Part shown: positions 52,486-61,554 of the stretch, piece after piece
How positions within the stretch are numbered: position 1 is the stretch's first letter
Layout of the letters: the number at the start of each line of letters is the position of its first letter
Assembly (NCBI RefSeq): GCF_020360975.1
Contig: NW_025408674.1
Location: 496,001-560,000, forward strand
DNA: 64,000 nt
Source of the DNA: Hirsutella rhossiliensis
Taxonomy: Eukaryota; Ascomycota; Sordariomycetes; Hypocreales; Ophiocordycipitaceae
Direction of reading: 5' to 3'
Notes under the pieces: generated by a model
What the model saw: only the letters and a program-made list of their open reading frames with translations
Database searches by the model: none
What the model was told of the DNA's origin: nothing
Position numbers and translations under genes: made by a program

Positions 52486-53228
52486 GGACCAAGAGCGCGA
52501 TTATACTCATCTAGTAGCAGATTCACAAGCGTTTTGCCAGTTGGTATCTGGCCTTCCTGGAGAGCCGGGTTGTTGTAGAGAAGGAGTCGTCTGAAGCGCT
52601 CAGAGTTTACGACATTAAAGGGGAGGTTATGATATGTAAGCCAGTCGAGCAGGAGCAGTTGATTCATCTTCGGATCGAATAACGTATGCAGATTGCTGAG
52701 AAGAGTCTGATCTCGAGGGTTCGTCGGATCGGCGCGAAGCATATCAAGCAGGTTCCGTTCTGCACCTCCACTCCCGGTAACTGAGCCTGCACGTTGTCTA
52801 GAAGGTGGCTGACAAGTTAGCGGGCATGATCGAACGACGTGGAGATGGGGTACGGAGAGGTGGCACAAACCACGACTTTGTGCTCCTTCCTCAGATGTCG
52901 GACGACGCTTCCCCCAGTCGAAGCGATGAAGACGTAATGTGCTGTCTTCGGCCTGTCCCGGAGGAAGCATCTCTCGCAGATCCATACGATCTTGTGGGGC
53001 CGTGACCTGTTGTCCTTCATTCTGAATCCGATTGCCACCACCACGTCCGTTCTCGAGAAGGGTCGTGGCAAATCGTGAAGCCGGGAACCGCCCAAATTTA
53101 TCAGTCGTCCAAGCTTCATAATCTGGAAACCCCATGGGTGCATATTTAGTTGATGCTGAACTGGTTGTCGGCTCGGAAGGCGGCGGCGTGGAGGAGGCGA
53201 TCTCTATGTCCTCATCAAGCGCGTCCAT
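52486..53228 (-). pseudogene. H3 hAT transposase, N-terminal part
   Basis: [20 protein letters not shown] starts at 53228. A BED-type finger is readable in a neighbouring frame ([21 protein letters not shown], 52990-52880). The frame then returns to [16 protein letters not shown] and [19 protein letters not shown] and ends at RALGP on the A2 duplication. The first 340 bp upstream (53229-53569) up to the LINE duplication hold no gene and are probably H3 5' sequence. Confidence 0.8.
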
Positions 53229-53711
53229 GGTGGGAAACGTCCGTAAACAATGTGGGCGAGGTCAAATCGAAGGGTGCGAGGCTGATAAGGTCGAATCTGT
53301 ATGAAGTCTACTCGGACAGGCTGAGGCCCGAAATAATTCCTGGTTGCGACGCGTACTGATTCCGTTGAACGGGAGGACTTGCAAACGCAAGAGACGGAGA
53401 GATCAATTTACTTTTGTCGACACGCGACGCGCGGCAACAAGATAGATATGACTGGCTGCCTGGGACCCCCGGTCGTTTGCCAGGGTGTTTGGCAGACGCG
53501 TCGGGCGGCAGCATCGTCACGCATCCAACCTACGCAGCCTACCCTGGACACCTTGTATGGACATGGCGAACGACGATCAAACATCCTTCCTTGTATTTTT
53601 ACTTTCTTGGCACGCAAGTGTTAAGAAAGTAGCCTATTCTCACATACTTTCGCTTAACAAGTGCTCTTGACAAAACACCAATTGAGCCGCGCGCAAGCGC
53701 CGGCAGCGACC

Positions 53712-55032
53712 ATGGCACCAGCCTCAGGTTCGCATGTCGACTCCAATGCCTCGAGACAAGGCATACGATCGCCGCCAAATCCGGCGGCTCACATATCGCA
53801 TCTCCGACCTCGCTACCCGACGGAAGCTCGCCGAAACGACTCGTTTCCCGCGGCCCAGCAGCTGGCCCAGTCAATCTCGTCCACCGAAACGCCTGAAGCT
53901 GCCGTCACGGAAGGAGCGCAGCTGGAAGAAGCCCGAATCTCTTCGACTCGGCCCAGCCCACTGAGCACGCGCCAGTCTCAATCCTCGAAGCGGCCACGAA
54001 AATTGCTCGCGACAAAACGGCAGCCCATAACGCCAAGCTGGCAGTCTTACGGGTCTTTAGCGAATCATTCGAACAAGCAGCAAAGCAGTTCACGTCTGGC
54101 ACCGAAAACAGCATCGCCAAGCAAGTCGCCACCAAATTTCTCAAATTCTGGACTCAATCGCTTGCCGAACTCGAAGAACCACCGAAGCCCACGTACAGCA
54201 GCGTTCTCGCATCCGGCAAGCCGAAGCAAGGACAGCTGGCCTTTACAGCCTCCGCCCCACCACAGCGAAAACCACAGACCACCACTCGTCTGCCAGGACG
54301 ACCGCCCGTAGCCCCACCGAAGGAAGACCTCCGTGTCTTCGTCCGACTTGACGCTGACGCTCCGGCCCGAAACCACGAAAGATACGCAATCCGGACCCAC
54401 ATCGCCGCTAGAGTCGGTATTGACCTGCGCCGCATTCCGGCAGCCTTCCCGGTAAACACGGGCTGGGCCATCCAGGCATCGGATGTGGCCACGCGTGACT
54501 TACTTGTGCAACGGCAGGCGGAGTGGGCTGCAGACCTGGAAGCCGCGGCCGTAGAGATAAGCCAGAAATGGCATTCGTACGTGGTAGCCGATTGTCCTCG
54601 TAGGCTCACAGACCTACGAGTGTCGTGATCAACTACGAGGAGGCGGCCAAAGAAGAGATTGCCTGCCAAACCGGACTGAAGCCCATCAGCATACGTCTAT
54701 CGCGACACGACTCGGGTGATATGCCCACCCAGACCCTGATTGTGTCCTTCCTGGAACCCACACGAAGACCCTGGAGACTTTTCGGCGCCAGCCGTCTCGC
54801 CCGTTACATTGACAAACCCAGCATCCCTAGCCAATGCGATAAATGCTGGGATTTCCACGCTCGCCACAGCTGCGACCGGACGGCGCGCTGCAGACGTTGC
54901 GGCAAGACCAACCATCGTAGCCAAGAGTGCGCAGCCCTCGAGCAGTGCGCAAACTGCCTCGGGCCACATTGCGCTGATGACCTAAATGCCCTGCCCGCCC
55001 CATGCGCGTTCATGGCATTGTACGGCGCCTGA
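53712..55032 (+). pseudogene. LINE ORF1 (RNA-binding, three CCHC-type knuckles)
   Basis: ATG 53712 (GACCATGG context; MAPASGSHVDSNASRQG) starts a proline/serine-rich part. After a shift near 53980 a helical part with KTAAHNAKLAVLRVFSE and RVFVRLDADAPARNHERYA follows. After another shift near 54620 come the knuckles CDKCWDFHARHSC, CRRCGKTNHRSQEC and CANCLGPHC (54835-54980). This is the ORF1 layout of Tad1/I-clade LINEs. Confidence 0.85.
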
Positions 55033-55339
55033 CGAAAGAGGAGAAGGGTCTGGTGAGGCAGGCGGGAGCTCAGCTCTTCGCGCAGCAGAAAGACAGACAC
55101 CAAACCACAACGTGCCCGAGCAGTCTTGTCAGAGCCCTGATTCGAGTCAGTTACGTTCTTCGGGTCGCAGGCAGCTGGAGAGGATGGAAGCTCCGGCAGA
55201 AGCGCCACTCCAGAGCGAGCCGCTTCCTCCCCTTGCATTGTCGTGGCCACGACGCCGCCGCACGCTAGCGATGACAACCAGTTCACCCTGTCGTCCCGTC
55301 GAAGAAACGACGCACTAGCCCTGTGACGCTGCCCTAATG

Positions 55340-58300
55340 CATCACCGTCATCCCAACAATCGAAGCGACAGGAGGTCCTTGCGAGTCTTCCAAGCCAACG
55401 TGGGCAAGATCCTCCGGCGCATGACACTGCGCTCGCGCTGGCTGATTCGGAGCGATACGACATTATCCTGCTGCAGGAACCATGGACAGGACTTAAAGAC
55501 GGCCGATGCCTCACCAAGACGCATCCGGCCTACGACACATTCTCACCCGTCACCGACTGGGACGGCCGCGACACTCGTCCGAGAGTCGCGACATACGTCC
55601 GGCGCTCCGCAGGCCTCGTCGCTGATCAAAGAGACCTGCGGCGACTCGTGACATCCTTTGGCTCACCGTGAACGGGACGACGGTAGTTAACTTCTATCGG
55701 CAGCCGGACTACGACGCGGCTCTGGAAATACTGCTTGGTTGGTGCGTGACGGATAAATGCCTTGTATCTGGCGACTTCAACGCCAAGCATCCCAGCTGGC
55801 AGGCCGGTCGACAAGAGCACCGCGGCGAAGACATCGCGTTCTGGGCCATGGATAACCGACTCAGCTTATTGAATGCTGTCGATGTCCCGACTAACGCGCG
55901 CGGCAGCACGATCGATCTCGCCTTCTCCAATATACCTTTGGCGGACGCGGTTGTTGAGGATCATTTAGCAACCGGGTCCGACCACTTTACCCTTAGTATC
56001 ATGCTGCCTAGTCAAGCCCTAACACCCCTTCCATTATGCAAGATCCGCCTCAACTCCGATGAGGAATTGAAGCGATTTGTCGAGCTGGTAGAAGCCGGTG
56101 CAGCTTTCATCCCGACTACAACCTCAACTCCCTCCGAGCTGGACAACTTTGCGTCGGCGCTGGTGGACCTTCTTGGTTGTGCAGCGAGGCTGCGGGCCGA
56201 CCGTCCGTAAGACGACGCATGGGGCGCGGTGGTGGAACGAAGAGTGCGCAAAGGCGGCGGCCAATTATCGCGCGTGGAGGAGGTGTACCCTCGGCTTCGA
56301 CCGAGAAGTGCAGCTAGCCAAGCGGGAGCTTCACAATGCAGTGCGCCGAGCAAAACGCCTTTACTGGCGCGACTTGATCGACAGCTTTGCCGACGGCGAC
56401 TCCGTCTTTCGGGCGGTCCGCTGGCTAAAATCCTCAGGGCCGTGCCAGGCACCTCCCCTGCAAGTAGACGGCCGAGTGTACGAGACGCAGCTGGAGAAAG
56501 CCACCGCCTTGCGGCGAGCAACCCTGGAGCGGCGCACGGCGAGCGACGACATCCCAGACCCGTGGATTCCCGTGAACACGGATAAGATGATTCCCTTTCC
56601 CAATCAGGTCTCCTTTGAGGAGGCTCGCGACGCCACTCTACGCACCGGGAACACATCTCCAGGCTCGGACAACATCACGGTGCGGATGCTTCGCGCTGTC
56701 TGGCATGCAATCGGCAGTCTCGTCCATCAGCTGTATCAAGGCTGCCTCACCATTGGTCACCATCCGAAACCTTTTCGGGAGGCAGAAGTGGTTATGATCG
56801 CCAAGCTAGGACGCAGAGATCTGTCTACACCCCGCGCCTGGCGCCCCATCTCCCTTTGTCTTGTCTCGGCAGGGCCTCGAGCGGCTCATTGCACGGCGTC
56901 TAGCGTGGGGCTCAATCCACTTCGGCGTACTACACCCACAACAAGCCGGCGCGCTCCCGAAGAGGTCGGCCGTGGATCTCGTAGCTGCCTTGGTTCACGA
57001 CATCGAGAGGCATTCGCCCGGAAGCAAGTCGCAACCCTGGTGACCTTGGATATACAAGGCGCCTTCGATACAGTTCTCTGCAATAGATTGGTCCTCCGCT
57101 TACGAGAACAAGGATGGCCATCGAACCTCGCGCGCTGGGCCGGCTCGTTCATGCAGGACAGATCGGCACGCATCCGTTATCAAGACATCGTGACGGATTC
57201 ATCGCCCCTCCAGTGCGGTCTGCCGCAGGGGTCGCCCGTCTCGCCGATCCTCTTCCTGTTGTACACGGAGCCGATATATCGCCTAGGTCACTCTCAGGGA
57301 CGCTTCGGCTACGCGGACGACACTGCCATTCTATGCGTCGGTAATAGCCTTGATGAAACGACCGCCGAAGCATCTCACCATGTACGTGAGCTTCTTTCGT
57401 GGGGCGCCGCTAACGGGATCTCTTTCGACCCCGACAAGACAGAAGTGATGCACTTCTCTCGAACGAAGCCCAAGACGGCGCCGCCGGTGCTCCACGGCGA
57501 GTTTGAGAAACGGCCGGATCGAGCGATGCGTTGGCTCGGCGTTTGGCTCGACAGCTCTCTCTCTTTCAAGACACACGTCGAGAAATGGACGGCCAAGGCG
57601 CAAGCTGTTGCCTTTCATCTTAGGAGACTGACGAACACGAAACATGGCCCTCTGCCGAGTGCTATGCGACGAGCCGTCTGCGCTTGCGTCATCCCCGTGC
57701 TACTGTACGCGGCGGAGGCCTGGTACCCTGGTCCGAAAAGCCCGCGCTGGACGAAGCCTTCCAGGAGGGGCCGTCGGGGATTGGCAACCTCGTCAAGAAG
57801 ATGAGCAAGGCACTCTACACGTCTCTTCGGGCTATTCTGCCAGTGTGGAGGACGACACCGACGAACGTGCTGCACAGGGAGGCGGGAATACCGCCCGTTC
57901 CTCTACTCCTCGAAGGGCGTCGGACGGCCTTTGCTGCGCGCCTTAAAGCTCTCGACGAAGCTCACCCGCTCGTCAGCGCACGTCGCGACCAAAAGCTCCC
58001 GTCGTGACCGTGAACAAACTTATCAAGTTGAAGTACCAGAAACAGCCACAGCCCTTCCGTACCAGACTGCGGCGAGCCGACGAAATGCTATCGAGCTGCC
58101 CGAGACCTGCTTTACTGCAGCGCGGATTTGCCGAAGAGCAGACTGCGCCTCTGCAGAGTGCATCGAAACACGAGACGGCGAAAAAATTTCGCGACTGGCT
58201 TCAGGCACTATCGCCCCGAACTCTTGTCGTCTACTCCGACGGGTCTCGTTCTGAGGAAGGCCACATCGGATACGGCTATGCTGTTCACCGGGACGGATCC

Positions 58301-59241
58301 ACCGTCTTGAGCGGCAGGGCCGTCTTGGAACAGCTGAGGTTTTCGACGCTGAGGCGAAAGGTGCATTGGAGGTTGAAGGCAGCGGTGAGCCTTCCAGAAA
58401 CTGACCGCATCTTTGTCTGCCTCGACAACCTCGCGACCGCAACATGCTTACAGGGCACGCCGAACGACTCCTCGCAAGAGGTCTTCCTTGAGTTCCAATC
58501 TTTGGCGCGAAAATACGGAGCTGTGGAGGTCCATTGGATCCCCGGCCATGCTGACATCCCAGGCAACGAGGAGGCTGATGCTCTGGCAAGGCGGGAGCAT
58601 CACTGCCAGAACCCGCTGATGGCGAACCGACGCTAGCGCATCTGCGAAAAATTGCCCGACTGCAGCGGAAAGAGGCTTTCAGTGCCTGGTGGGAAACCTC
58701 TGCGCCGGAGCGATACAGAGACCTGAGGCTTAAAGCCACAACCAGCTGTCCGTCAGAATTGGCGCTCTCTCGGCCCCTGCTTCATAACTTGCTTGCAGCA
58801 AGAACCCACCATGGGGATTTTGCTGACTACCACGAAAGGTTTGGTCACGACGATGCGCGACTGACGTGCTCGTGCGGACGACGAAAGAGCCAGCACACAT
58901 CTTTTACTGCAGAAAGGTTGCGCCACGGCATCGTATGCGGCTTGCACCTTGGCCGGCTGCAGCCATCAACCGCGCAATCGGCAAGGACTTTGACAAATTC
59001 GTCAGGCTGGCGACAGCGAGCTCCTTCTTCGGAGGATCTGCCCACGCCACTAGACGGTCATCATTCTCCTCTCTCACTACCTTTTCCTCTCAATTCTTTC
59101 TGTTACCTGCTCCGATCTCGGGCGGCGTCAAGGTCTCACGACCATGCGATCGCCGAGGTCGTCAAGCTACAAGGCCCCAGAAGCAAATTGGCTGATCTGA
59201 CCACGGGACAGCTTTCTCTTCGTGCCTGGACGTCCCGCTGA
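55340..59241 (+). pseudogene. LINE ORF2 (endonuclease, RT, RNase H)
   Basis: The APE endonuclease spans 55380-56040: RVFQANVGKI, YDIILLQEPWTG in a second frame, CLVSGDFNAKHPSWQ, GSTIDLAFSN and ATGSDHFTLS. RT spans 56600-57600: TLDIQGAFDTVLCNRL, CGLPQGSPVSPILF and the catalytic FGYADDTAIL. RNase H is at 58004-58620 (VVYSDGSRSEEGHIGYG, CLDNLATATCL, WIPGHADIPGNEEADALAR). A C-terminal zinc motif (LTCSCGRRKS...HIFYCRK) is near 58860-58915. At least five indels break it. Confidence 0.85.
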
Positions 59242-59396
59242 CGGGCAACAGGTTTGTCATGAGCGCCGTTGAGCCGATGAAATGCTGGATAGTGGGTGAA
59301 GTGTACGATATGTAGCATGTAGACACCTGCTAGCTCAGCACGTCCTGTGCTCCCCTGCGGAGACCTGAGCGACCAAAAGTTGCTGGACGGAAAATA

Positions 59397-59417
59397 CACT
59401 AAACTAAACTAAACTAA
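59397..59417 (+). repeat. (ACTAA)n tail of the LINE
   Basis: Four tandem ACTAA units end the element directly before the duplication. A pentamer tail in place of poly(A) suggests 3' end recognition by repeat, as in some I/Tad-type LINEs. Confidence 0.8.
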
Positions 59418-59564
59418 ACGACGATCAAATCGATCGATTGGAGGTTGGATCGATACGATATCGATCGAGCAGGACTTCTAATCGATCGATCGAAATCGAA
59501 ATCGATTCGATTAATCGATTCGATCAAATCGATTGTACGATCGATTTCCAAGCCTGCAAAACGT

Positions 59565-61370
59565 ATTGCTGTTCCGGTGGAACTGCGGCCCCAGCCAAGC
59601 ACCTTACGGATCCTCCTCCTGACGGTCACGGCCTCCCAAAAGGCGCGCCACGAACTGCCAAAGTCACGAATATACGAACTATTCTCGAGATAGCTCGTGT
59701 TACGGCCAAAGAACATCCCCGAAAACGCCGTCGGCTCAACGATCAATCCGGAGACTCGATCGACCCAGACCAGCTCGAAGCTTTATACGTAAGGTTTATT
59801 ACGTCCTGTTCTCTCCCATTTAGGCTTGGAATGCCCAGAATTCCGAGCATTCTTAGCCTACCTCAACGCCGATATCGATACTTGGCTTCCAGATACACAC
59901 GAGACCATCAAGAAATGGATTATGCGGCAGTACGAAGGTCAGAAGGAGAAGGTCAAGCAGCGCATCCAGTCAGCAAAGTCAAAAATTCATATCAGCTGCG
60001 ACCTATGGACTTCCCCCAACTCTTTGGCCATCTTAGGCGTAGTTGCTCATTACGTTGCAGAAGACAGTCAGTTGGAACACCATGTCTTGGCTTTGAAAGA
60101 CATCGACAGTGAGCACGACGGATATCACCTGGCAAGGGCAATTTTGGAAGTGGTTGATGACTGGGGTTTGCTTCCAACCTTGGATATTTTGTGATGGACA
60201 ATGCAGGCAATAACGATACAATGATGAGATCTCTTTCCTTGGTAAGTACGGCGCACTGTTTTTTCTGACTGGCCCTAACATTTACAGGCCTTCTACGTCG
60301 ATATGACATTCGATACGATCCCAAATCTCACCGACTCCGCTGCCAAGGTCACATTATCAACCTTGCCGAGGCGTGGCGGAAAAGGGTCCCCTTGGCAAGC
60401 TCCACAACTTCGTGGTTTTCGTCCAAAGTAGTGTTCAGCGTCGCCAAAAGTTTCTGGCCATCAGCCATAATCGCAAGCTTGCGCGAGATAATGACACGAG
60501 GTGGAGTTCGTGGTACACCATGCTACGAGCGGCCTTGCATCTTAGAGGCGCAGTCGAGGGATATTTCAACAAATGGGTGGAAGGAGATTGTGCCGGAGAC
60601 GAGCTCTCTCCGAGGAGTGGGTCATCCTCGAGAAGATCAAGTCTTTCTTGGAGAAGCTTAAAATGACGACAAAGGCCCTTGAGTCATCGTTTGCAACTCT
60701 TGACAATGTTCTCTTGGCTATGGACTTCGTATTGGCGCAATTCGAAGCAGGAAAAGAGGCACATATCGACGATCCGATTATGGCACCAATGTATAACTCG
60801 GGCTGGGCGAAGATGGATAAGTACTATTGTCTTACTGACGAATCGCCTGCCTACGTCGCTGCGATTGTGCTTCACCCTTCGCATAAATGGCACTACATAC
60901 ACGAAAACTGGAAGAAGGAGTGGGCTGACTCGTCAAAGAAGCTGATGGAGACACTGTGGGATGATTATAAACCTGTGGAGCCGCCTTCTCTATCTGAGGT
61001 TCCGTTGACGACCACGAACGAGTTCTTGAATTGGAGAAACAAGCACCTACAACCAGCACTTATCACAGACGAGTACGAGCGATATTGTAAGTCTGAACGG
61101 GTTTATGGGTTCACAAGCGCCCTCGCATGGTGGCTGGAGGAAACACAGCAAAAGAACTACCCATACCTGAGCAAAATGGCGGTGGATATACTGTCAATTC
61201 CCGCAATGTCTGCTGAGCCCGAAAGACTCTTCTCTGGGGCAAAAATAACCATCACAGACCGTCGAAATCGACTTGGGAGTGATGTAATTCAGGCATTGGA
61301 GTGCTTGAAGTCATGGTTTGGGATACAGGATTTTCAGGGTGACGATATTTCAGCAACGACGGTTGAATAA
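59565..61370 (+). pseudogene. H1 hAT transposase, main part
   Basis: It resumes the BED finger (YCCSGGTAAPAKHL), then KIHISCDLWTSPNSLAILG (59980-60035) and FVMDNAGNNDTM before an intron of 46 nt (60242-60287, GTAAGTACG...CCCTAACATTTACAG). After a ~78-bp deletion near 60370 (present in H2) come GPLGKLHNFVVF and, in 60573-61370, the C-terminal hAT dimerisation domain (MAVDILSIPAMSAEPERLFSG), ending ISATTVE. Catalytic residues seem present, but the frame is broken three or more times. Confidence 0.85.
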
Positions 61371-61554
61371 TGAGGGTCACGTGGGATATACGGATATATT
61401 GTTTTACTGGCAATATATTTGGTCACTGGCAATACAATACAATATGGACCAATGCCATATTGCGCAATACAATACGCACCTCTTGACAATACAATAATAT
61501 TGCGAGGGGTCCATATTGCCAATATACGTATTGTTTATATTATTAGCAACACTG

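Larger units (their letters stand above)
53582..59417 (+). mobile_element. Tad1-like LINE inserted in the H3 end
   Basis: A perfect 12-bp duplication ACGACGATCAAA flanks it (53570-53581, 59418-59429). It has a 130-bp 5' leader, ORF1 with zinc knuckles, ORF2 with endonuclease, RT, RNase H and a C-terminal zinc motif, and a tail of ACTAA repeats (59397-59417) in place of poly(A). At 5.84 kb it appears full-length. Both ORFs carry several frameshifts. Confidence 0.9.
39466..59556 (-). mobile_element. H3, hAT transposon carrying gypsy A2 and a LINE
   Basis: The left end CAGAGTTGGAAATCGATC and right end (complement) CAGGCTTGGAAATCGATC are flanked by a perfect 8-bp duplication CAAAACGT (39458-39465, 59557-59564). 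Both subterminal regions (39478-39605, 59420-59550) are dense in ATCGAT palindromes. Its transposase is on the minus strand, split by A2. Without A2, the LINE and their duplications H3 is 3.3 kb. Confidence 0.9.
38764..61554 (+). mobile_element. H1, hAT transposon (outermost shell of the nest)
   Basis: The ends are CAGTGTTGCTAATAATA (38764) and TATTATTAGCAACACTG (61554), exact complements of 17 bp. The subterminal regions are crowded with CAATAT/CAATAC/TATTG words on both sides. After removal of H3 (39466-59556 and one TSD) the element is 2.69 kb, like its sibling H2. The flanking 8-mers do not match, so its own insertion site has been rearranged. Confidence 0.85.
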
